Origin: Dichetophora obliterata
Taxonomy: Eukaryota > Arthropoda > Insecta > Diptera > Sciomyzidae
Assembly (NCBI GenBank): GCA_963920525.1
Contig: OY986437.1
Coordinates: 31,656,063 to 31,720,062 of the forward strand
Length of the DNA stretch: 64,000 nucleotides
Direction: 5' to 3'
The number at the start of each line of letters is the position of its first letter. Position 1 is the stretch's first letter. The notes below the pieces were generated by a model. It saw only the letters and a program-made list of their open reading frames with translations, was not told where the DNA came from and made no database searches. Made by a program: the position numbers and the translations under genes. This document shows positions 12,278 to 22,405 of the stretch, piece by piece.

Positions 12278-14619
12278 CTAGCTGAAACCCGGCGCGTTGC
12301 TGCCACCCTCCCTTGTCAAACGCCCATAAAATGTTATCAGTTGCACAGCATGTCTAAATTGAGGTAGAATACTGAATTCCGAGACTCTACGACTATAGGA
12401 AGTGCCACGCCGTCTTGATCACCGCTCATAGAATGTAATCAATTAAACTGCATGTGTACATGAAGGTTGAATACCGAATTCCAAAACTGTGCGACATATA
12501 ACTCCAAAACTATTCGATAGCACAAATTTGGGTTGTATGGGAGGTGCCACTGCCCTTTTCCTTACGCCCATAAAATTTTATCAATGAAACTGCATGTGTA
12601 CATTGAGGTCGAATACTGAATTCCGGCGTTGTGCGACCTATAACTCCAAAGCTATTTGATAGCACAAAGTTGGGTTGTATGGGAAGTGCCACTCCCCTTT
12701 GCCCTACGCTCAAAAAATGTAGAGGAATGAAAGTACATGCATAAATGTAGGTCGAATACCGAATTCTTACGCTGTCAACCTATAACTTCAAGGCAATTCG
12801 ATATCGCAAATTTGGGTTGTAAGTGAGATGTCACGCCTCCCTGTCTAACGCCCATAAAATAAAACCATTGAAACTGCATGTGTAAATTGAGGTCAAAAAC
12901 TGAATTCCAAAGCTGAATTCCTATAACTTCAAAGCTATTCGATATCACAAATTTGGGTTGTATGGGAGGTGCCTCTCCCCCTTGTCCACTCCCATAAAAT
13001 TTCATCACTGAAACGGTACGTCTAAATTGTGGTCGAATACCGAATTTCTAAGCTGTGCGACCCATAACTCTTAAGCTATTCGATAGCAACAATTTTATAT
13101 ATATATGTGGGAGGTAAAAGGGGGTGTGGCATTTCCTCTTAAACCATCTCGTACTCAAAGCAAAGCGTACTTACAAAATTTGAGCTCAATCGGACTAATG
13201 GTTTCGAAGTATTTTGATATTTTATTAAAAGTAAGCGTAGATGAAGTGTGACCTCGGCCATTTTTGTCAAAGATAATTATAGTTATCATACGAACTTATT
13301 TACCAAATTTTAATTTAATACGACCAAAACAGTCTTAAATACAGCACTTTTATTGATTTGTGGGCGACAAAAGGGGGTGTGGCATTCTATTCTTCCTAAA
13401 CCAGTAGAAGAAAGTATCCAATTTGGTTCAGTCGTTTTCAAGTTTTCAAGCATCCGAAAAAATCACGATTCATTTTTATATATACAGATATTGATTTGTG
13501 GGCGGTAAAAGTGGGCTTGAAAACATTTATGTATCGTGACTGCCTCTTGGAGCACCTACACAGCAAGTTTCACTATAAAAATGTGTAGAACTCCGAAATT
13601 GCCATGATTTCGAAAAAGTGGGCGTATATATATTGCGACCACGCACATTTTTTGTACAGTAACTGACAGTAACCATCTGAACAAAATGACTAAATCTTAG
13701 TTTTTTACGATCGAAACCGTCTGATATATATCCTTTTATTGGTTTGTGATCGATAGCACAAATTTGGCTTGTATGGGAGGTACCACGCCCTCGTTGTTCT
13801 GCCATAGACCGCCTTACTGCCATATACGAAAATGTCGAATAGCTGCCGAAAGTAACCATATGAACTAAATAACCAAATTTTAGTCTAATACGATCAAAAC
13901 CGTGCGAAATATAACATTTTTGTTGTTTTGCAAGCGGTTAAAAGGGGCGCTGCTAAATATTTCCCTAGAGCCATCTCGTAATCGAAACAAATCGAATGCC
14001 CAAATTTCAGCTCAATTTAGGTTAAGCCTGGCGCACTTTACTTCACTCGACGCTAACTCCCCTTTAACTAAAGTGGGACAGGTCTATTTTAGTGCACTTG
14101 CCGAGAGTAACCATATGAACTGAATTACAATACAAAACTTTTGTCTAAAACGACCCAAACCGTTGAAATAAAACGTTTTCATTGGTTTGTGGGCAGTAAA
14201 AGGGGGCGTGGAAACCAATTTTTAGTTCAGTTGCTGACAGTTACCGTACAAACTAAGCCAACATTTTAGCTCAATCGACCCAGTAGTCAATTTTAATGAT
14301 TTCTCAAAAAGTGGGTGTGGCTATATAGCGATGACGCCTTTTTTTAGTACAGTTGCCGAAAGTAACCATACAAACTTAGGTATCACATGTCAGTCTCATA
14401 CGGTCAAAACTGCTTGAAATATAGAATTTTCACTGATTTGTGGGCGCAAAAAGGGGGTGTGGAAACCAACTTGGAACCTCACAGGAACACTCTCAAGATG
14501 TGGCTTCAGTTTCCCTGAAAATTTCATTAAGATCGGTTCAACGGTTTTGGAGTCTATATGTGATATAGCCACATACCCACATACCCACATACATACATCC
14601 ATTTTTATATATATAGATT
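12278..14619. repeat. Interspersed repeat with 141-bp tandem array and AAAGGGGGYGTGG modules
   Basis: It begins CTAGCTGAAACCCGGCGCG after a TATATA stretch and ends in TTTTTATATATATAGATTA. In 12374-13050 the word GAATTC (once GAATTT) recurs at 12374, 12476, 12618, 12761, 12902 and 13042, so units are about 141 bp. The later part repeats modules such as GGCGGTAAAAG-GGGG-GTGG and GAAAGTAACCATAC. Open frames on the - strand here come from the repeat. The element class is unknown. Confidence 0.65.
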
Positions 14620-15183
14620 AGAGTACCCATATGTGCCTTTTCGCTCCTGATTTTGTTCGCTTCCCGTCCATTTTCTGTTAGATTGAGACTAAAAGATAAG
14701 ATCTGCATAAAAAATTAGACTTTGGTAGTGGAAAAAACCCAGGCCCAGAGGTTAAAGGCCCAAAAACGACTTAAAAATGGTACTTGGCTTATTTACTCTA
14801 TATCTCTTAAAATAACAGTATTACGCTCTTAATATATACAGACGTTTTTATGCAAAATAAACAGATACACATTTTTTCATAACCAATTTCTCAGAAATAT
14901 CTCTTTCTGTTATGAGAAAATGTGTATCTGTTTATTGTGCATAAAAACGTCTGTGCATTTTAACAGCGTAATACTGTTATTTTAAGAGATATAGAGTAAA
15001 TAAGCCAAGTACCATTTTTAAGCCGTTTTTGGGCCTTTAACCCCAGGGGGCCTGTGTTTTTTCCACTACCGAAGTCCAATTTTTTATGCAGATCTTATTT
15101 TTTAGCCTCAATCTAACAGAAAATGGGCGGGGAGCGAACAAAATCAGAAAAAGGCACATTCCATATGTTTCATGGATGCTCTA
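14620..15183. mobile_element. Long foldback element (arms about 260 bp)
   Basis: The left arm, from TAGAGTACCCATATGTGCCT, is nearly the reverse complement of the right arm ending near GGATGCTCTA. Shared inner words include TTTTGTTCGCT, AAAATGGTACTTGGCTTATT and AAACAGATACACATTTT. The loop is about 30 bp around 14895. No coding capacity. Confidence 0.85.
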
Positions 15184-16162
15184 ATATACATGTATGTATA
15201 TTCAAGATCAGCATAACCTCCTTAGTCATTGTCATCGCCTCGTGTGTCGAGCTTTTTTTTTAAAAAACTTGTAAGAAATTATCTTCGACTGGGCCGAAGT
15301 TAAGATACCCCCACGGGCAAATTAGAGTATATTGATTTTTATTTGACTTTTACAAATTTCATACGTGCAAAATTTTAAGTCACTGTATTAATTTTTGTTA
15401 GATTAAAAGAGATTTTACCGTTTTGGTAACCTCACTTTGTATGGGAGGTAGCCGTGGTTTCCATTCGATTTTTCCAAATTTAGTACTTAAAGTACATATA
15501 AATTGTTTTAGCTTATGTGCAAAATTTTAAGTCATTAGATTAATTTTTTCTGAATTGAAAGAGTCACGCCTACCTCCCATGCAAAGTTACTTTACCAAAA
15601 CGGTAAAATCTCTTTAAATTTCACAAAAAATAAATCTAATGACTTTAAATTTTGCACACAAACTTTAGCCCTTGATATGCACTTTGAGTAAGAAATTTGA
15701 AAAATTCCAATGAAAACCACGGCAACCTCCGATACAAGGTGATTTTATGAAATCAGTAAAATCTCCTTAAACTCCACAAAATTAGTAAAGGCTTCAAATT
15801 TTGCAAATAAGTTCAAATCTTAACTATACACTCGATGTTTCAAATTCCGGCCACCTCCCATACAAAGTGACGTCATAATAATAATTAAAATTTTGTAAAA
15901 ACCATGTTGAAACTTGATATTGTGCACATTTAAAAACCACGCCCTATTAAAGTGACGTTACTAAAATAATACAACATTCAAGACTTCGAATTAAGTATAA
16001 TACAGTTGTGGGTGTATTTTAGCTTCGGTCCAGTTGAAGATAAATCCTTCCATGTATTATTTTATATTAGTCACAAACTAATAGCTTTTTTCAATTTTAA
16101 GACAGTTTCGGTTAGAAATTTAAACAACTCAATTCAAAAAAATATTTTTTTCTTAAGACATA
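15184..16162. repeat. Repeat-rich DNA with ACCTCCCATACAAAG modules
   Basis: The module CCTCCCATRCAAAGT recurs in both orientations (about 15430, 15565, 15855). AGAGATTTTACCGTTTTGGT near 15409 pairs with ACCAAAACGGTAAAATCTCT near 15595. A CTTCGACTGGGCCGAAG hairpin lies near 15283. No gene seen. Confidence 0.5.
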
Positions 16163-17075
16163 CACTCGCGGTCAAAAAAAACCCGACTTATTAATTTAGT
16201 AATAATTAATGTTGTTCTTGAATTATAACACATTATGCCGAGATCGACAAAAAAAAACACCACCAAACTTTATAGAAATTCTTAAAGAGGCACATGTTGA
16301 GAGCCCATCTCATCTGATTTGACCTTCAAATTTTGTCAAAATTTTTTTTAATATACTTTTAAAGTTGAAGTGTTCGAATTTTGTCGGTCCGATATTCATT
16401 TAGTTTTTACAGCCATTTGCTTTGTTGGAAATGAAAAATGAAATCCATTTCTTTTCCGTAGAATTTTGCGTAAGAAAAGACTATGTAAAAAGAAATGTGA
16501 CAAAATACAAAATAAAGCGTGTAGCGAAGCATATTCTTGTACTTAAAAAGAAATTGTACCTCTATAAATTTTAATTAAAAAAAATTACATTAATGACGTT
16601 TGGTTTTTCACAAAAAATAATTGCAAGTGAAAATACCTATCGATTGAACTCGAGAACAGCGAAACCGTTAAGAATTCCTTAAATAAAGCCAATTTTAACT
16701 TTTCTTTTTTTTTTCGTCAAAAACTGAGTGCTATCTATATATTTGCTACCATACAAAATGCTCCCATTTCGTCAAATGCTTATTCTACGCAAAGTTCTGC
16801 AGAAAGGAAGTGAATTTTTTTTTATTTCCAACAAGGAAAATGGCGGTGAAAATTAATTTAATGTCGGCACGAACATTAGTTCGAATACTTAAACTTTAAA
16901 AATAAATTCAAAAAAAGTATGACGACATGTAGAGATGAACATTTTAAGAGTCCATCGCTCTTTAAGAATTTCAACACAGTTTGGTTGTGCTTTTTTGCCG
17001 ATTTCGTCACACTGTGCTATAATTAAAAAAAAAGAACATTTGTTATTAAATCGGCTTTTTTTTTGACCGTGAGTG
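16163..17075. mobile_element. Tc1-like non-autonomous foldback element, TA duplication
   Basis: CACTCGCGGTCAAAAAAA at the left and TTTTTTTTGACCGTGAGTG at the right are flanked by TA (16161-16162, 17076-17077). CACTC-CGGTCAAA ends are typical of Tc1-like elements. The arms also share imperfect inner words (GCCGA-ATCG-CAAAAA, CTTAAAGAG, ATGTT). No transposase is visible. Confidence 0.8.
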
Positions 17076-18768
17076 TATCTTCTTCTAATTTTTTTAGTGC
17101 GTGACTAACACCACATTTTTAAACGTTTGCAACATAAAAAATAACACAGTGTTACCAAATTTACAGAAAAAGCGTTTGCCAAGGTGTGATTTAAGCAATT
17201 AAGTAATGCATATACCAGGGATGGGCACGAGTGAGGCTTATATGAGCCACATTAAGACCTTCCAGAGAGCCGCACCGTACTTCAAAAAATCAGCCAAAAA
17301 ATTAAGGGAGCAACAAATTTTTTGTTTGTTCTTAACTTTTTAAAAAATATCGTATCAGGATTTTAGAAAAATCATTTTAAAGCATAAAGTTTCTACTGTC
17401 ACAGCCTTTTTGCCTAAAAATATCATCAGCTTTACGATTCTCGCACAATCATAAAAAAAAACGGACGGAAAAAATTGTTCAAATTCTTTTTTTTACTGGG
17501 GTTCATGGGCTGCAAAAAAGTTAAGCAACAATAACTAATAGTTGGTTTCTTCATTTAGCTTAAATTTAGTTTTTATTTTAATTTTTTTAAGTCAATTTTT
17601 GCTGACATATCCTACTTTGAATGGAAAAGGATAATTTTGCTTTTGATCATCGATATCTCTGAAACCAATGAATGCACAGAAAACTAAAGTACAGTTTTGA
17701 AAAAAAAATTCCTTCAAAAGCTATTTGTTTTTTTTTAAATTTTCATTAAGGAATTTCAGTTTGCGATTATTGTCAAAATTATTAATGTTTTTTAGCCATA
17801 CCCTAAAGGCTCTGACTAGTTTTAGTAAAATCGTTTGAGCCGTTTTTTTTTTGTCAGAATCGTCAAACTTTGAAAAAAATAGAAGGGCACGCGTATTGCT
17901 TCTAAAGGTATAATATACGTGTAACAAGAAAAAATATCAGCTTTTTTCAAACATTTTTTTTAATACAACAAGTTTTTTTTAAGTTTATACAGCTTATTGT
18001 ACATAAAAACAAATTTATAAAAATTTTGTTGTTATTTTTCAAACAATTTTCTTCCTTTTTTATAGAGGGCGCTGAAAATGACATTGAAAAAAAGACATCC
18101 AAAACGGTTCGACAGATAACTCGAAATCTATAACTTAAGTTTTAATGAATCTTATTGCATTTTGTTCGTAATTTTGTCCTTTAAGCATCCCCTTGAATTC
18201 AAGGGGAGATGCCGACTTAATGATCTATTCTTTAAAAGGACATTTAATTTGTTTGTTTCAGATACATCGGAAAGGCCATATCCATCGAATTGTATGGAGT
18301 CCTTTAAAGAAAATTATTTTTGCTGCTCCTAAAAATTTAAAAAAAAATAGAGTTTTGCCTCTTTTGTAGTAAGGGTGTATTTTGCATCCATTTTTTGTTG
18401 CACACTTAAAAGAAATAATTCATTTCAATTTTTTTAACGTAAATAACATAGCAAAACAAAACACAAATAAGGCTTAAAAAATCTTTTGCCAATATTTGAA
18501 AACTACCTTCTGTATTGGTTAAAACTAAAATTCCAACAGATGACTTTGACATCTAGCTCAAATTTTGTCTGACTTCGCTCCAATATGAGTTTGCTTTGAA
18601 TGTATCATTTAGAAAAATTACAATATAAATAAAGATAACGTCCAGTAAACAGTAAAGAAAAACAAGGTTCACATTATCAAAATTTTTTTCAAATCATTAA
18701 TCCAACAACGATAGAAGAGCATGGAATTCCATGGAATTTGACAAAAGTTAAAAAAATTTTAAGTTTTT
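17076..18768. other. AT-rich DNA, no gene seen
   Basis: CAGGGATGGGCACGAGTG near 17219 resembles a hAT terminus but has no partner. The remainder shows no coding signal. Confidence 0.4.
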
Positions 18769-19079
18769 GGGCCATTTTGTTCACAGAGAGATAAATTTAT
18801 CCCCGAGTTAATTCCATGATTTTTCCAGTTTTTCATTTGTTCACAGTGAGTTAAGCATTTAACTCTTCAAGCTGGAGATAAAAATGGTGGCGGGATAGCT
18901 TAACCCCAGAAATATTTAACTCGTGAAAATTGGTGAGTTAAGATTTTTAATTCGCTCTCATCACTCTCATTTTAATATTTTTTATTTACTTGGTGTCAAA
19001 ATATGTAAACAGACACAGCTCTTTTAATTTTTAATTAAATTCTGAAAGAAGAGGTTAAAAGAAGAAAAAGTATAACAAA

Positions 19080-19240
19080 ATGGATCTTTTGGTGCACTTT
19101 TGGCAGAACTGAAGCGACGATGATGACGAAGTGGAAGTGACTTTGCGGGCCGAACGCAGGCAATATAAAATGCAGGAACGCATTGGATTGGACAAGTGGC
19201 ATCGTTTTCGATTGACGATGGCCGCGGTCGCACGGGTAAA
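19080..19240 (+). pseudogene. Possible Harbinger transposase N-terminal fragment
   Basis: From ATG at 19080 the frame reads MDLLVHFWQN, a stop, then SDDDDEVEVTLRAERRQYKM and on to DKWHRFRLTMAAVAR. An acidic start followed by RAERR and an RF-R-R-like segment resembles the N-terminus of PIF/Harbinger nucleases, but the match is short. The stop at codon 11 and the lack of the catalytic domain show that it is dead. The identity is tentative. Confidence 0.4.
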
Positions 19241-19249
19241 AAAAATTAA

Positions 19250-20760
19250 TTAATTGAACCATCTCTGCGACATACACGGTAAAAAAATTTTCTACGCATA
19301 GGGCTACCACCAAAAAATGTTTTATTTTCAGAATTTTAAACATGGGGAAACAGTATTGGGGGGTTACTGATTTCGAATCTGGTGTCAGAGTAAAATTCAA
19401 GATGTTGGATAAGGTTGCCACCTTAATGTTTTATTTTTACGAATTCGGGGCTGGCGCGAACTAGAGGGTAAAAATGAGTCGCTGAATCCGAATCCGTTGT
19501 CAAAATTTCAAAATTCGAAAATTTATCTACGCATAGAGTTGTCACCTAAAAATGTTTTATTTTAAGAATTTTAAACAAGAGGAAACAGTATTGGGGGTTA
19601 CTGATTTCGAATCTGAACTCAAAATTTTTTAATTCAAGATGGTGGATGGGGTTGCCACCTTAATTTTTTAAATTTTTACGAATTCGGGCCTGGCAAAAAA
19701 AAAATAGTAAACCAAAAATGGGTCGCTGAATCCGAATCCGTGGCCAGAATTTCAATATTATAAAGTTTTGAAATAATAGGGCTGCCACCTAATAATATGT
19801 ATTTTTAAGAATTTTAAAAATTATTTAACAGTGTTTTAACAGTCGAATCTAAAGTTAAAATTTTAAAATTCAAGATGGTGGATAGGGTTGCCACCTTACT
19901 TTTTGTATCTGTATGAATTCGGGGCTGGCAAAAAAATGGTACACCAAAAATGGGTCGCTGAATCCGAATCCGTGATCCGAATTTCAAAATTATAAAATTT
20001 TGAAATAATAGGATTGCTTTTACTTTTGAAAATAAATATTATTAGGTGGCAACCCTATTATTATAAAATTTTATAATTTTGAAATTCTGGCCACGGAGAC
20101 GGATTCAGCGACCCATTTTTACCCTTTAGTTCGCGCCAGCCCCGAATTCGTAAAAATAAAAAAATTAAGGTGTCTACCATCTCGAATTTTAAAATTCTAA
20201 CTTCAGATTCAAAATCAGTGACTCCCTAAGACTGTTACATGATGTTTAAAATTCTTAAAAATACATATTATTAGGTGGCAACCCTAACCTCCATCTTAAA
20301 TTTTAAAATTGTGACATTGTATTCGAAATCAGTAATCCTCAATACTCTTTCCTCATGTTTAAAATGCTTAAAATAAAACTTTTTTAGGTGGCAACCCTAT
20401 GTGTAGAAAAATTTTCGAGTTTTGAAATTCTGACAACGGATTCGGAATCAGAAACCCAATTTTACCTAGTGTTTCTCCCAGCGTCGAATTCGCATAAGTA
20501 AACTAGAAATTAGGTGGAAATTCTATCCGCCATCTTGAATTTTAAAATTCTGACACAAGATTCGAAAGAAGTAACCAGTAACCAATACTGTTTCTTCATG
20601 TTTGAAATTCTTAAAAAAATGTTTAGTTGGCAGCCCTATGCGTAGGAAAATTTTAGAATTTTGAAATTCTGGCATCAGATGCAAAATCAGCGATCCATTT
20701 TTACCTAGTGCTCACTCCAGCCCCCAAATTCGCAAAAATAAACCAAAAATCCCCACACAT
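19250..20760. repeat. Direct and inverted modules around GAATTCGGGGCTGGC
   Basis: Left copies (about 19290-19460, 19525-19700, 19770-19960) read GCCACC-AA-ATGTTTTATTTT, then TTCAAGATGGTGGAT, then GAATTCGGGGCTGGC, then GGGTCGCTGAATCCGAATCC. Right copies (about 20030-20160, 20260-20480, 20520-20730) are inverted. The turn-around lies near 20020. Confidence 0.75.
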
Positions 20761-21005
20761 TTTTTAATTAATGAGCAACTAACATTCTAACATTCCAATG
20801 GAAATCGATATAAACTGAGAGCGAATTTATGCTCTAAGCATAAAGCCGAGATAAAATGTGAACAAAACCTGTTTTTATCTCCCGATTTATACGCTTGGTT
20901 TTAAATTAACCTAGAGATAGTTATCCCCGAATAAAATCATATTTATGCCCTTTGTGAACAAAATGGCCCTTAAAGTTTTTTCTAAATGACCTTGTTATTT
21001 ATTGT

Positions 21006-21251
21006 GTTGATTTTATATGATTTAAATACAAATTCTAAATGTTTGATAGTTTAAATCATACTTGATTTTAAATACAAATTCTAGTTGTTTGATAGTTTAA
21101 AATCATTTATTGAGCTTTAGGTCAAAATTAGAACAATTAATTGTTCTAACGAATCTTTTCCAAATAAACTTTAGCAGAATCTTTAGCAGGGCCGAAATTG
21201 CAATAAAATTAGCTAGTGGTTTTTTCTTTTTCATATTGAAAAAACATTGTT

Positions 21252-21291
<40 letters not shown>

Positions 21292-21451
21292 CTTTAGAAA
21301 AGAGTCGTTAGAACAATTAATTGTTTTAACTTTGACTTAAAGCTCAATAAACGATTTTAAACTATCAAACAACTAGAATTTGTGTTTAAAATCAAGTATG
21401 ATTTAAACTATCAAACATTGAGAATTTGTATTTAAATCATATAAAATCAAC
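21006..21451. repeat. Palindrome with a (TTG)n core
   Basis: The left arm GTTGATTTTATATGATTTAA pairs with the right arm ending TTAAATCATATAAAATCAAC. Inner pairs include AACAATTAATTGTT and TTTGATAGTTTAAA, each present twice per arm. The loop holds a TTG microsatellite (about 21254-21290) that produces a run of 12 Cys in one open frame. Confidence 0.8.
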
Positions 21452-21690
21452 ATAATTTTTAAGTTTTTTGATATATTTTCAAATATTAAAATGAAGAAGA
21501 GCCGCATTTGCCCACCGTTGGCATATACAATATCAAATAGAAAAAAAAAGTGCATTTTCACATTAGCATGGAGTAAACCTATTTTGAGCATTAATGGGTT
21601 AAGGCTAACTAGTTAAAGACCTACTTAATTTTTCTAGATAACCAAATCAATTTTTTAGAAAAACCTTTTAATTCAAATTCAATTCGTTTA

Positions 21691-22405
21691 CAAAGGCTGC
21701 TACATAAATTGCGGGATCTGGCAACGCTTATGTCATTTCAGACAAACTAAATTTTCCAAAGGAAATTTTGACATTTTTTGCTCATACGTACTCATACGTT
21801 TTGGTGTACGTGCACTTATTGTGTTGTTTACAGTGCTTTTAAAATTGTATATGAGCAAAAAAGTGAAATTAACACGTGAACATTATTATTTCATTATTTT
21901 TTACAACTTTCGACGTGAATTATCTCAACAAGAGTACATCAATTTGACTTTTGGTAATGAAGCATTATCAAAAACCTCTGTATATCGGTCCTCACTACTG
22001 CCTAATTTCGTGAAGGGCGTCGCAAGAGGTATTCCGTAAGATAAGGAAAACACACAAGCGCCGAAGAATCATTCTTCATCAAGGCAAATCAAGCTCCCAT
22101 ACATCAGCTCAAACAAAGGCGTTTTTGAGCACCAAAAACATCAAAATAATGGATCGGCCGCACACTCCTGATTTGGCACTCATTGATTTCTTTTTGTTCC
22201 CGCACAGGACAAACTGCGCGGACATCGACGCCAGAACAAGTCGTTGATGCGTTCAAAAACTAGGTTTTGGAGATGTCTCAAGCGGAATGGGATGCATTTA
22301 AGAATGCATCATAAGAAGAATATTTCCAAAAAACAATAAATCTACTTTCAGGGAAAAAAAACTCTGTCCTTATATTTATTCCCGAAATATATGTAGCAGC
22401 CCTCG
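21691..22405 (+). mobile_element. mariner element, internally deleted
   Basis: Ends CAAAGGCTGCTACATAAATT and the complement of CGAGGGCTGCTACATATATT are flanked by TA (21689-21690, 22406-22407). The 715-bp length is about half a usual mariner (about 1.3 kb). Both transposase termini remain and the catalytic middle is missing. Confidence 0.85.
21851..22355 (+). pseudogene. mariner transposase remnant
   Basis: The N-terminal part reads FYNFRRELSQQEYINLTFGN, then EALSKTSVYR, matching the helix-turn-helix start of mariner transposase. After a deletion the C-terminal part reads STKNIKIMDRP-HTPDLALIDFFLF, then RTSTPEQVVDAFKN and EMSQAEWDAFKNAS, with stops and frameshifts. The HTPDLA-DFFLF block is the mariner third catalytic region. 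It is non-functional. Confidence 0.85.

Larger units (their letters stand above)
18769..20969. mobile_element. PIF/Harbinger-like element relic
   Basis: GGGCCATTTTGTTCACA at the left is exactly matched by its complement ending 20969; flanks TTT and TTA fit a worn 3-bp duplication. Inside the ends lie GATAAATTTATCCCCGA-like words in both orientations. It holds a broken reading frame at 19080-19240. The interior 19250-20760 is a patchwork of direct and inverted copies of a GAATTCGGGGCTGGC / GGTGGCAACCCTA module. Confidence 0.6.

Noticed and set aside
12510..13859. - strand frames with GVALPIQPNFVLSNS-like repeats
   Set aside because: They follow the 141-bp tandem repeat; stops and frames change from unit to unit.
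17217..17260. CAGGGATGGGCACGAGTG as the end of a hAT element
   Set aside because: No inverted partner or 8-bp duplication was found downstream, so only an orphan terminus could be claimed.
21110..21340. Frame with 12 consecutive Cys
   Set aside because: It is the TTG microsatellite in the loop of a palindrome.
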